In this document: in pieces, positions 1-7,947 of the stretch
Numbering within the stretch: position 1 is the stretch's first letter
How the letters are laid out: each line of letters opens with the position of its first letter
DNA from: Gammaproteobacteria bacterium
GTDB lineage: Bacteria > Pseudomonadota > Gammaproteobacteria > GCA-001735895
Reading direction: 5' to 3'
Assembly: GCA_029862005.1 (NCBI GenBank)
Contig: JAOTYD010000004.1
Location: forward strand, 1-64,000
Length of the DNA: 64,000 nt
Translations under genes and position numbers: made by a program
Notes under the pieces: generated by a model
Database searches by the model: none
Seen by the model: only the letters and a program-made list of their open reading frames with translations
Told to the model about the DNA's origin: nothing

Positions 1-333
1 ACGGTCAAGGTTGAGATCGACAACAACGCCGGTACCGTCATTGCCAAGAAAGTTAACGTTGGTGGAGTGGGTGATAGAAGTACATTATCACTCAGGCCCG
101 AGCGCGTCACGGTTAATCCGGAACCGGGCTCATTACCCAATATTTTCAACGGCGTTGCCGAAGAATTGATTTACCTCGGGGACCACATCCGTACCCGTTT
201 CACGGTATTGGGGCATGACGATTTTATTGTAAAGATTCCAAATTCAGCCAATCACGCGCAACTTGAAGAAGGTGGCACGGCTAATATCGGCTGGACTGCG
301 GAAGACTGTCGAGCACTGGACCCATCGGATTAG
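1..333 (+). CDS. Polyamine-type ABC transporter ATP-binding protein, C-terminal part only
   Basis: The window opens inside this gene: the frame is open from base 1 to a TAG at 333, giving 110 residues. No Walker or signature motif is present. The piece matches the TOBE_2 domain at the end of PotA/FbpC-type ATPases: a short beta-rich stretch with SLRPERVTV, then NGVAEELIYLGDHIRTRF. In this family the domain sits beside the nucleotide-binding domain and helps control transport. A binding protein and two permeases follow on the same strand, so it is very likely the ATPase of that importer. The substrate class (spermidine or putrescine) is inferred from the neighbours. Confidence 0.88.
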   Translation, partial: TVKVEIDNNAGTVIAKKVNVGGVGDRSTLSLRPERVTVNPEPGSLPNIFNGVAEELIYLGDHIRTRFTVLGHDDFIVKIPNSANHAQLEEGGTANIGWTAEDCRALDPSD

Positions 334-408
334 TTTCCGGGGTAATAGGTCATTCGACAAATTTTTCGTTTATTTATAACTAGATACAAGCAAAGAGGAG
401 CATTTTTG

Positions 409-1500
409 ATGAACAAGATTTTAACAAAGACCCTGCTGGCAACAGTAGCAGCTGGAGTGGTCTCAATCGCCCACGCGGATACTACGATGGTCGTGGTTTC
501 CTGGGGTGGTGCCTACACTAAAAGCCAGCAGCGTGCTTATCACGAGCCTTACATGAAATTGAATCCGGGCATTACCATAGTTAACGACGATTCCGCTTCG
601 GAAGGAGCCTCAAAACTTAGGGCACAAGTGGAAGCAGGCAATGTTACCTGGGACTTACTCGACGCTGAAGCGCCAAATGCAATAACGTTATGCGACGAAG
701 GCCTGGTCGAAGAAATTGATTTCGACAAGGATCTCGCTCCGGCACCCGATGGAACCCCGGCCAGTGTAGATTTCGGCAAGGCACTAGTATCAGACTGCTT
801 TATTCCGCAGATCGCCTATTCGACCACACTTGGCTATCGTTCCGATATTTTTGATGTCGCGCCCACCAAAATGGCGGATGTCTTCGATCTGAAAAAATTC
901 CCCGGCAAGCGTTCCCTCGAGAAACGTCCCGATCCGAATCTGGAATGGGCCCTGATTGCCGACGGCGTCGCGCCTGAAGATGTTTATAAAGTGCTGGATA
1001 CCGAGGAAGGAGTCGCCAGAGCCTTCGCAAAACTGGACACCATCAAGGACCACGTTGTCTGGTGGACCAAGGGTTCCCAGCCGATGCAGTTACTCGCCGA
1101 TGGAGAGGTGGCGTTTGGTTCCGCGTATAACGGCCGGTTGTTCGAGGCAATCGAGGTCAACAAGCAGCCGATTAAGATGCTCTGGGATGCACAAGCAATT
1201 CAGTTAGACGGCTGGGTGGTTCCCAAAGGTGCGCCTAATAAGGATGAAGTCATGAAATACCTGCGTTTTGCAACCGACACTCAACGGCTTGCAGACCAGG
1301 CGAAGTATATTTCCTATGGCCCCCTGCGCGCCTCTTCCGCACCGATGGTTGGTAAACATGCAGACCTCGGCATAGATATGGCCCCGCATATGCCAACGGC
1401 ACCCGAGAATATGAAAGGAGCCATTTTCTATGATTTCGAATGGTGGGCGGATAACAAGGACGATTTGGCCGAACGTTTTGAAGCATGGCTGGCTAAATAA
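409..1500 (+). CDS. Periplasmic solute-binding protein of polyamine ABC importer (PotD/PotF-like)
   Basis: A 363-residue protein of the COG0687 spermidine/putrescine-binding family. Residues 1-23 form a signal peptide ending AHA, with mature protein from Asp24. The mature part starts with a beta strand and VSWGGAY, typical of this family, and ends with the FEWWADN helix region. I chose ATG 409 over the in-frame TTG at 406 because GAGGAG at 395-400 lies eight bases before it. It probably captures a cationic amine in the periplasm and delivers it to the two permeases downstream. The exact ligand cannot be read from the sequence. A stem-loop follows the stop codon. Confidence 0.9.
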   Translation: MNKILTKTLLATVAAGVVSIAHADTTMVVVSWGGAYTKSQQRAYHEPYMKLNPGITIVNDDSASEGASKLRAQVEAGNVTWDLLDAEAPNAITLCDEGLVEEIDFDKDLAPAPDGTPASVDFGKALVSDCFIPQIAYSTTLGYRSDIFDVAPTKMADVFDLKKFPGKRSLEKRPDPNLEWALIADGVAPEDVYKVLDTEEGVARAFAKLDTIKDHVVWWTKGSQPMQLLADGEVAFGSAYNGRLFEAIEVNKQPIKMLWDAQAIQLDGWVVPKGAPNKDEVMKYLRFATDTQRLADQAKYISYGPLRASSAPMVGKHADLGIDMAPHMPTAPENMKGAIFYDFEWWADNKDDLAERFEAWLAK

Positions 1501-1528
1501 AGGCTGTTAGATAGAGGCTGTTAGAGAG
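1501..1528 (+). repeat. Short tandem direct repeat after the binding-protein gene
   Basis: The 11-base unit AGGCTGTTAGA occurs twice in close succession directly after the stop codon, with four bases between the units. It may be a replication-slippage duplication. No function is evident. Confidence 0.6.
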
Positions 1529-1541
1529 ACTCTAGTAAAAA

Positions 1542-1575
1542 TTAATCCGGGGTTCCGATGAGGGCCCCGGATTAA
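1542..1575 (+). promoter_or_regulatory. Intercistronic stem-loop between binding-protein and permease genes
   Basis: TTAATCCGGGG (1542-1552) is perfectly complementary to 1565-1575, giving an 11-bp GC-rich stem with a 12-base loop. No run of T follows, so it is not a standard intrinsic terminator. Stem-loops after the binding-protein gene of ABC operons, as in malE-malF, protect upstream mRNA from 3' exonucleases and let the binding protein be made in excess over the permeases. That role here is inferred from position. Confidence 0.6.
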
Positions 1576-1599
1576 ACTAACGAAACGGAACAACATAAA

Positions 1600-2871
1600 A
1601 TGGCTACTGCTGAAGCTGAAAATGAATTGATTACGACCGCCGATGGCGTTCCGTTGAAGGAAAGCCTGAAGAAGGCGCTTTGGCAACGCAAAAAAACAGC
1701 ATTGCTGCTGGTGGCGCCACTCTTTCTCTTCGTCCTGATTACCTTCCTTATTCCTATTTTCGATATGCTCATTCGCAGCGTTGACAACTCTATTGCTGGC
1801 GAACAATTTCCAAATGTCGTCGTAGAAATAAGGAACTGGGACCTCGATTCCACTGAGTTACCCGATGAGGCAACGTTTCAGGCGCTGATAGAAGATTTCA
1901 AAGTTGGTGCCAAGGAAAAAACCATTAGCCGCCTGGGCAGGCGCCTGAACTATGAACAGTCGGGCATGTCCGGCCTGTTTAGAAAAACCGCGCGCAAGAT
2001 CAAAAAACTGGAAAGCTGGGAATCTGCAAAAGCAGCAATGATTGCCATCGACAAGGATTGGGGCGACATCGAAACCTGGAGGCTGATCAAACGGGAAAGT
2101 GGTAAATACTCCAGTTCCTACTACCTCGCTGCATTCGATGCCCAAAAGAATAGCGATGGCTCGATTGCGATGAAAGCCGAGGACCAAAAAGTCTATATAG
2201 CCTTATTTTGGCGAACTATCAGGCTAAGTTTCACGATAACCTTTCTTACCATAATTTTGGGTTACCCGATCGCCTACCTGTTATCGACCGTAAAAACCAA
2301 GACCAGTAATATGTTAATTATCCTGGTGTTACTGCCATTTTGGACCTCACTTCTGGTCAGAACCTCGTCCTGGATAGCGCTGTTACAAAAAGAAGGCGTG
2401 TTAAACGATATCCTGGTTGGTATCGGAATACTGGGTGACGATAATCGGCTGGCGATGATTCATAACGAAACCGGCACCGTTATCGCGATGACCCATATCC
2501 TGCTGCCGTTCATGGTTTTGCCGCTATTCAGCGTGATGAAAACCATTCCGCCAAGTTGGGTGCGAGCGGCACGATCGATGGGGGCAACCCCGTTTACAGC
2601 GTTTTGGCGCATTTACCTGCCCAATACCATCCCAGGTATCGGAGCGGGCGGTATCCTGGTTTTTATATTAGCCATTGGTTATTACATCACTCCGGCGCTG
2701 GTTGGCGGTACCAAGGGCACCTTGATCAGCAACTTTATCGCCTATCATATTTCAACATCTCTGAACTGGGGCCTGGCCGCCGCGCTTGGAACCATACTGC
2801 TGCTGCTGGTATTGGCCTTGTATATTCTGTACGACAAAGTTGTCGGCATCAATAATATGAAACTGGGGTAG
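1600..2871 (+). CDS. ABC transporter permease (PotB/PotH-like) with large periplasmic insertion
   Basis: A 423-residue inner-membrane permease. One membrane helix (about residues 35-58) is followed by a charged, soluble stretch of some 135 residues (about 60-200) and then five more helices. The cytoplasmic EAA loop that docks on the ATPase is visible as VRAARSMGATPFTAFWRIYLP near residues 322-342. E. coli PotB is about 275 residues, so the extra block between helices 1 and 2 is an insertion; it should face the periplasm, where it could contact the binding protein. The next gene starts three bases after this stop, so the two permeases are probably translationally coupled. Confidence 0.9.
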   Translation: MATAEAENELITTADGVPLKESLKKALWQRKKTALLLVAPLFLFVLITFLIPIFDMLIRSVDNSIAGEQFPNVVVEIRNWDLDSTELPDEATFQALIEDFKVGAKEKTISRLGRRLNYEQSGMSGLFRKTARKIKKLESWESAKAAMIAIDKDWGDIETWRLIKRESGKYSSSYYLAAFDAQKNSDGSIAMKAEDQKVYIALFWRTIRLSFTITFLTIILGYPIAYLLSTVKTKTSNMLIILVLLPFWTSLLVRTSSWIALLQKEGVLNDILVGIGILGDDNRLAMIHNETGTVIAMTHILLPFMVLPLFSVMKTIPPSWVRAARSMGATPFTAFWRIYLPNTIPGIGAGGILVFILAIGYYITPALVGGTKGTLISNFIAYHISTSLNWGLAAALGTILLLLVLALYILYDKVVGINNMKLG

Positions 2872-2874
2872 ACG

Positions 2875-3726
2875 ATGGCCTTACCGATTCACGCCACACT
2901 AGGCGAACGCATCTGGCACTACTGCTTTTTAACCATCTGCGTATTAATATTCTTATTCCTGATATTTCCGATACTGATTATTTTGCCGCTATCGTTCAAC
3001 GCGCAGCCATTTTTCTCTTTTACTTCGGAAATGCTCCAGCTCCAGCCAGAAGCATTTACCACCAAGTGGTACGAGGAATTTTTAAATAGCCGTAACTGGC
3101 AAGGTGCCGTTAGAAACAGTTTCATCATCGCTTTCTTTTCAACGATCATATCAACTTTCCTGGGCACCCTGGCCGCACTGGGACTGAGTCGGCCCGATTT
3201 CCCGTTTAAAACCACGATAATGGGGCTACTGATTTCGCCTATGGTGGTGCCGCTGATCATTTCCGCCGCGGGGATGTTTTTCTTCTATTCGAGAATCGGA
3301 TTGCAGGGTACGCATGTCGGTGTCATATTGGCACACGCGGCCCTGGCAACTCCGTTTGTGGTGATTACAGTTACCGCCACGCTCACCGGTTTCGATCACA
3401 GTCTGACTCGGGCAGCTGCCAGCCTGGGATCTAACCCCACCCATACTTTCTTCCATGTCACCGTGCCGCTGATCATACCCGGCGTCATTTCCGGGGCGCT
3501 GTTTGCGTTTATTACCTCTTTCGATGAAGTCGTGGTGGTGTTATTCGTTGGCAGTTACAACCAGAGAACCATACCCTGGCAAATGTTTTCGGGAATCAGG
3601 GAGCAGATAAGCCCCACCATTATGGCAGTTGCTACCATATTGATTATGATATCAGTCGCATTATTGGTATTTTTGGAACTGATGCGCCGGCGAACTGAAC
3701 GCCTACGCGGCATTACGCCCCACTAA
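2875..3726 (+). CDS. ABC transporter permease (PotC/PotI-like)
   Basis: A 283-residue permease, the usual length for PotC, with about six hydrophobic helices. The EAA loop appears as LTRAAASLGSNPTHTFFHVTVP around residues 179-200. It would pair with the longer permease just upstream to form the membrane channel of the importer. Its TAA overlaps the end of the convergent gene on the minus strand by four bases, so the operon ends here. No ATPase gene follows; the ATPase is the partial gene at the window's left edge. Confidence 0.92.
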   Translation: MALPIHATLGERIWHYCFLTICVLIFLFLIFPILIILPLSFNAQPFFSFTSEMLQLQPEAFTTKWYEEFLNSRNWQGAVRNSFIIAFFSTIISTFLGTLAALGLSRPDFPFKTTIMGLLISPMVVPLIISAAGMFFFYSRIGLQGTHVGVILAHAALATPFVVITVTATLTGFDHSLTRAAASLGSNPTHTFFHVTVPLIIPGVISGALFAFITSFDEVVVVLFVGSYNQRTIPWQMFSGIREQISPTIMAVATILIMISVALLVFLELMRRRTERLRGITPH

Positions 3727-4634
3727 TCGGCAACAGAAAATCCTGTCTGGTGAACAACACCGGCGGCTATTAACTCATCGATTTCAGGCCACCACATACT
3801 CTCCGGGGGGTGCATAAATATTTTGTCGATAAACTCCGGTGCTACTCCCTGATTTACAAATATCGCCATGTCTTTGGCTTGTTCGTTGTCAACATTGATC
3901 GAGGGAATAAGGCTGTAGGTCTTGTACTGATGAAATCCCAGTCTCGCGTTCGTTCCCAGTGAGCGGGTAGTGCCGGCAACAAACGCTGTGGTGCAAGACG
4001 ACAGGCATTGTTCCAGAGAAAAAGTTTGCAACTTGTTTTCCCTGATTAATCTTGCTAACCCCCTACCTTCGTATATCTGACCACCCTCACTATCGAGAAT
4101 TATCCCCGTGACTCGTGGATGCCGGTCAATTAAATCCGAGACATTATTCGTGATGCCGATTTCGAGCGGGCCGCGCAAGTGAATGAGGGTATCTTGTTTG
4201 ATCAAATCCAGTGAGTATTCAGGGATTGGTGGCTTGATTCGTTCGAGCGCCAGCTTTTGTTTATAAATTTGCAGAGACTGATAGGTCTCTAATGTCGAAA
4301 TCAAAATTACCGCCAAACTCACGGCCACGGCAAATTGTGCTGCAAGCGCCCGCATCCGGCCGGTGTTCAATCTGATACGCGTAGCACAGGAGCGTAAAAC
4401 GCCAACCACCTGCCAGGGATAAATGACCAACTTTACGACGATAAAGTAAACGATTACAGCGATCGTGACGGCAATTTCATCGACGATAAAGGGTGGGAAT
4501 AGTAATCGCTCCAGCAGGCCAAGTAATAAAAACAACAGCACAAAATTAACCCAAAAGGCCTGGGTTAACGAGACCCTACCCTGCCAATGTTTCTTTATGT
4601 AATCTAATAAATAAGTTTTCACTAAAGCCCACAA
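3723..4634 (-). CDS. Membrane-anchored ClpP/SppA-fold protein (COG3904-like)
   Basis: About 303 residues. The N-terminal half has hydrophobic segments near 28-46, 53-73 and 98-116. The C-terminal half (about 145-295) resembles the ClpP/crotonase fold of SppA-like serine peptidases: ILDSEGGQIYEG at 179-190, a serine pair at 212-213 in CLSSCTTAFVAG, and His235 in GFHQY. This pattern is seen in COG3904 predicted periplasmic proteins. Cys210 and Cys214 flank the candidate nucleophile, which is unusual. The start is unclear: TTG at 4634, or GTG four codons later, neither with a good ribosome binding site. Peptidase activity is inferred, not shown; the substrate is unknown. Confidence 0.65.
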   Translation of the reverse strand: MWALVKTYLLDYIKKHWQGRVSLTQAFWVNFVLLFLLLGLLERLLFPPFIVDEIAVTIAVIVYFIVVKLVIYPWQVVGVLRSCATRIRLNTGRMRALAAQFAVAVSLAVILISTLETYQSLQIYKQKLALERIKPPIPEYSLDLIKQDTLIHLRGPLEIGITNNVSDLIDRHPRVTGIILDSEGGQIYEGRGLARLIRENKLQTFSLEQCLSSCTTAFVAGTTRSLGTNARLGFHQYKTYSLIPSINVDNEQAKDMAIFVNQGVAPEFIDKIFMHPPESMWWPEIDELIAAGVVHQTGFSVAD

Positions 4635-4706
4635 ATTCAGGACGTAGATGGTCCGACCATATAATCACCAGTCCGGGTTCCAGTCGTTTATACTACAGCG
4701 ATTTGA

Positions 4707-5063
4707 AGTGAATGGGAGCCATACATTACCGTCTGGGACGGCCAGGTACTCGAAGAAGAATGGCCGGTATTACTCACAGGCGTACCAAATAAAGATGAGG
4801 CCAGGGAGTTCCTGGTTCATGCATCATCACCGGCGCAGCAAGCAGCTCTGACCAGGTACATCAATTACGGTCCGATGCGGGCATCTGCAATTGACATTAT
4901 CCGCGACGGAGAACCATGGATTCATAACGGTAAAGACGTTTTCGAACACATACCGATCTGCCCAGAAGTTATGCCTCGCACAATTGTTGCCGATCCCGAA
5001 TGGTGGGCCGACTATGGCGGATCCGTGGATGAGCGTTACACAGCCTGGATTAGCTCGCTCTAA
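4707..5063 (+). pseudogene. C-terminal remnant of a second PotD/PotF-like binding protein
   Basis: Read in one frame, these bases encode about 118 residues that align with the last third of the intact binding protein at 409-1500. Shared landmarks are VWDGQ/LWDAQ, GVPNKDE/GAPNKDE, YINYGPMRAS/YISYGPLRAS, and DPEWWADY/DFEWWADN, in the same order and spacing. An in-frame TGA at 4704-4706 closes the frame upstream, and there is no signal peptide, no N-terminal lobe and no plausible start. The fragment therefore looks like the decayed end of a duplicated or related transporter gene rather than a working protein. Confidence 0.8.
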
Positions 5064-5191
5064 CAACAATGACAACCTTGTAAACCCCGGGTACTATTCG
5101 GATCGATACTTTTTGTCGCTACCGTCATGAGACCTCAGATCCTACCGAAAAGCCTACATCTTGTATTTGAAAAAATGTTAGCCGTATCGAT

Positions 5192-5422
5192 ATGAATACG
5201 GGTGACAGGGTGTACTACCTGTACATCGATAAAAACGGCACCCCGATAAAATTCGCCGCCATCGTGCTGGGGCTCGAGGCGGACGGTATCCTGATTCGCG
5301 TCGGACGTTACGATGTGCACAGCAAAGAAGTATCGACCTTTGAATCGGTCGTTTCGGAAGCATCGTTGCAGCCACGTAGCATACCCTGTAGCTATGAAGA
5401 TGAACTGCAGGAAAAGGCGTAA
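5192..5422 (+). CDS. Small hypothetical protein, 76 residues
   Basis: A short open frame with an ATG start and TAA stop, six bases upstream of the AEC permease gene and on its strand. The product is soluble and mixed in charge: an N-terminal beta-like stretch (RVYYLYIDKNG), a central hydrophobic strand pair, then an acidic tail (EDELQEKA). I recognise no family. Its close spacing to the permease suggests co-transcription. It could be a small SH3-like beta-barrel, but that is only an impression from the strand pattern. Confidence 0.55.
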   Translation: MNTGDRVYYLYIDKNGTPIKFAAIVLGLEADGILIRVGRYDVHSKEVSTFESVVSEASLQPRSIPCSYEDELQEKA

Positions 5423-5428
5423 CCGTCC

Positions 5429-6357
5429 TTGATCACAACCCTCAATGCCATCGCGCCAATCTTCCTGATCATCGCCACCGGTTACCTGTTGTTCAAAACC
5501 CGGATTGTCGACGAGTCGGTATGGTCGGCGATCGAGCATATCTGTTTCTACCTGCTGTTTCCGTTTCTAATCATACGCACGCTCAGCCGCGCCGATCTTG
5601 GCAGCGTGCCGGTAATCGATTTCATGATCGTAATCATCGTTGCCATTATTGGCATGTCGGTATTGCTGATCCTGACACAGGTGCTGGTGTGGCGGCGTTT
5701 TCCGCAAAGCGGGCCGAGTTTCAGCAGCATATTTCAGGGTGCGACCCGATTCCATGGTTTCGTCGCAATCGCCGTCATCGGCCCTCTTTACGGTGATGCC
5801 GGAGTAACCCTGGCGGCGCTGGCGCTCGCTGTCATGGTGCCGCTACTGAATGTCATTTCGGTCGTCGTGTTATCGATTTACGGACACAGCGAGACCCGGC
5901 CGCAAGTGGTGGTGATAGGCAAAAAAATAGCGACCAACCCGTTGATTATCGCCTGTATCGTGGGCTTGTTGTTCAACTGGCTGGGCATGCCTGACATACT
6001 GTTCGACGCGATCGACATCATCGGTGCCGGTGGTCTCGGACTGGCATTGCTCGCGGTTGGTGCGGGTATGAACCTGGGCCAGGCGGCACAGCACAAAATG
6101 CTGCTCACGATCGGTGTCCTGACCCGCCTGATCGGCATGCCCGCGATCGTCATCGCAATGTCGTGGCTGGTCGGGCTCGACGGGCTTGCGCGTACAGTTG
6201 CGATCATCGCCGGCGCGGTCCCGACCGCGGCGTCGGCTTATGTCATGGCGCGCAAAATGGGGGCAATGCAGAGCTGATGTCGAGTATCGTGACCTTCCAG
6301 GTCATCGTCGCTTTCTTTACGCTGCCGTTATTTATCTATATCGCCGAACAGCCCTAG
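5429..6357 (+). pseudogene. AEC family transporter (auxin efflux carrier type), frameshifted near the 3' end
   Basis: The frame begins at TTG 5429 and reads as a typical AEC/malonate-type permease: hydrophobic helices from residue 1, a polar central loop near the middle (YGHSETRPQ), and PTAASAYVMARKMG near the end. At a run of five G (6259-6263) the frame falls out and stops at 6277. The next frame then continues perfectly in family style as GGNAELMSSIVTFQVIVAFF and ends at TAG 6357. One extra G would restore a normal protein of about 309 residues. It is either a recent single-base loss that removes the last helix, or a sequencing error at a homopolymer. Confidence 0.8.
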
Positions 6358-6414
6358 AGGACGTCATCACTTCGAGCCTGGCTTTGTTGCTAATTTTATC
6401 GATGTAACAATAAG

Positions 6415-6502
6415 GTGGGCGGAAAACTTTTTTGACGAGCAAAAAAGTATTCCGCCCACGGTGACCAGCATAGTTACCTAAAAGGAGTCAGGAAAACCTG
6501 TC
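6415..6502 (+). repeat. Palindromic repeat family A, copy 1
   Basis: A 20-bp stem (6415-6434 with 6440-6459, one mismatch) with a five-base ACGAG loop. The inner stem is ACTTTTTTG paired with CAAAAAAGT. About 47 bases after the core stem a second conserved block, GGAAAACCTGTC (6491-6502), ends the unit. Three more copies lie at 9654, 9830 and 11447. The stem sits 58 bases past the AEC gene's end. It could slow transcription, but GC-rich sequence rather than U-rich RNA follows the stem. Confidence 0.8.
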
Positions 6503-6529
6503 ATACCACAGCTGGACCTCAACAGAGCC

Positions 6530-6624
6530 CTGTCATCCCGCGGCTTGACCGCGGGTTCCAGTACTCGATTACCTGCAAGCTAATAAAATCTAACGGCTAC
6601 CGCGATCGAGCCGCGGGATGACAG
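6530..6624 (+). repeat. Palindromic repeat family B (GTCATCCCGCGG type), pair 1
   Basis: CTGTCATCCCGCGGCTTGA (6530-6548) matches the reverse complement of 6606-6624 at 18 of 19 positions. The arms enclose about 57 bases. The right arm is identical over 19 bases to 26739-26757. Such GTCAT-bounded GC-rich palindromes are common dispersed intergenic repeats in proteobacteria. Confidence 0.75.
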
Positions 6625-6646
6625 TTTTCTGGAGCGTGGTAAGTCC

Positions 6647-7783
6647 TCAAGATTGTGGGGGGATCAGGACAAAGTTACCAAAATGCTGTTTCTTGAGGAA
6701 TTCCTGTTGCGCGATTGCGATATCTTCTAGCGGGAAAATTTTTGCGACCAGCGGAATGATTTCACCACGCTCGATATAGCCGACCAGGTTCGGAAACACC
6801 GGTTCATCCCAGGCGGTACAGCCGATCAACCTTAAATCCTTGAGATAGAAATCTCGCATATCCATGTTCACCATCGGCCCGGCGATGGCACCAGATGATG
6901 CGTAACGCCCGCCCCGGCTGAGCAGTTTGAGCAGGGGGGTAAATCCGGCACCGGCAACATTATCGATCACCACATCAACACTGGACTCTCCCAGTTCTGC
7001 GATCAGATCAGTGCCGCGTTCGACGATGCGATCGATATTAAGGTGCGCAACCGAGTCAATTTTAGACTTTCCGACGATCGCGGTTACCCGTGCACCCCTG
7101 CGTTTTGCCAGCTGCACCACGGCCGAACCGACGCCACCCGAGGCCCCGGGCACCAGCACATGGTCACTCGCGCCAACGCCGGCTCGATGAACCATGTTCT
7201 CTGCCGTGCCGTAGGCGCAGGGAATGGTCGCCAGTTCTACATCGCTCCAGTCACAATCTACACTGAATACTTCGCTCGCCGGTACTTTAACGTACTGCGC
7301 GAAGGCGCCGTCAAAATCCGAGGCCATCCAGATATTGTCGAGCGAATCGAATCCGTCGACACGCATGCAGGCACGCACCAGCACGCGCTGACCTGTCCAC
7401 GAGGCGTCGACATCCTCGGCCCGCGCTACCACCTCACCACAGCAATCGGTTCCCTGGATGAACGGGAACGGCGTGGCCCGGTTCCAGCCACCATCGGCGA
7501 GTTCGCCGGGATCTCGATCGTTATCGGCGAACTGCTCGGTGCCGCTGGTTACCGACGACGAATACCAGCCCAGGCGCGTATTGATCTCGGTGTTATTAAT
7601 CCCCGCGGCGAGCACCTTTAGTAATAGTTCGCCGGATTCAAGCCTGGGGATCGGCACGTCGCGATAGTCGAGCTTGTCATAGTCTCCATTGCCGGTTGTT
7701 ACTACCGCTTTCATGCTTTCCTGGCCGGGATTAAGATCGAACCGATTGGGTTTGCTACGGGTTAAATAACTGAGATCGGGCAT
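6647..7783 (-). CDS. Zinc-type alcohol dehydrogenase / quinone oxidoreductase (MDR superfamily)
   Basis: Up to 378 residues. The N-terminal GroES-like domain carries GINNTEINTRLGWY and GTDCCGEV; the Rossmann domain carries PGASGGVGSAVVQLAK for NAD(P)H binding. Structural-zinc cysteines of classical ADHs are absent, which points to the zinc-less quinone-oxidoreductase/MDR branch. The family's usual start (MKAVV) lies at 7714 with AGGA just upstream; the longer start at 7783 also has a purine-rich stretch before it, so the start is uncertain. The substrate is unknown. The gene is flanked by repeats and by a divergent TPR gene and shows no operon partner. Confidence 0.8.
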   Translation of the reverse strand: MPDLSYLTRSKPNRFDLNPGQESMKAVVTTGNGDYDKLDYRDVPIPRLESGELLLKVLAAGINNTEINTRLGWYSSSVTSGTEQFADNDRDPGELADGGWNRATPFPFIQGTDCCGEVVARAEDVDASWTGQRVLVRACMRVDGFDSLDNIWMASDFDGAFAQYVKVPASEVFSVDCDWSDVELATIPCAYGTAENMVHRAGVGASDHVLVPGASGGVGSAVVQLAKRRGARVTAIVGKSKIDSVAHLNIDRIVERGTDLIAELGESSVDVVIDNVAGAGFTPLLKLLSRGGRYASSGAIAGPMVNMDMRDFYLKDLRLIGCTAWDEPVFPNLVGYIERGEIIPLVAKIFPLEDIAIAQQEFLKKQHFGNFVLIPPQS

Positions 7784-7947
7784 TTTCTTTTCCCTGTATC
7801 GATGACCGGCAGCATAATCGTCGCAACCAAATTTGTCGAATGACTCCCTGTATTCCTACCGGTTTAAAACAGGATTCTGTGATACAAATCCTGTACTGTT
7901 TAGCCAACAAATCACTATAATCGTTGGGGATTTATTAAAATAATTAT

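Noticed and set aside
6415-6459. Family A hairpin read as a plain intrinsic terminator
   Set aside because: The T tract is inside the stem and GC-rich sequence follows it; recurrence in both orientations with a shared end block fits a dispersed repeat better.
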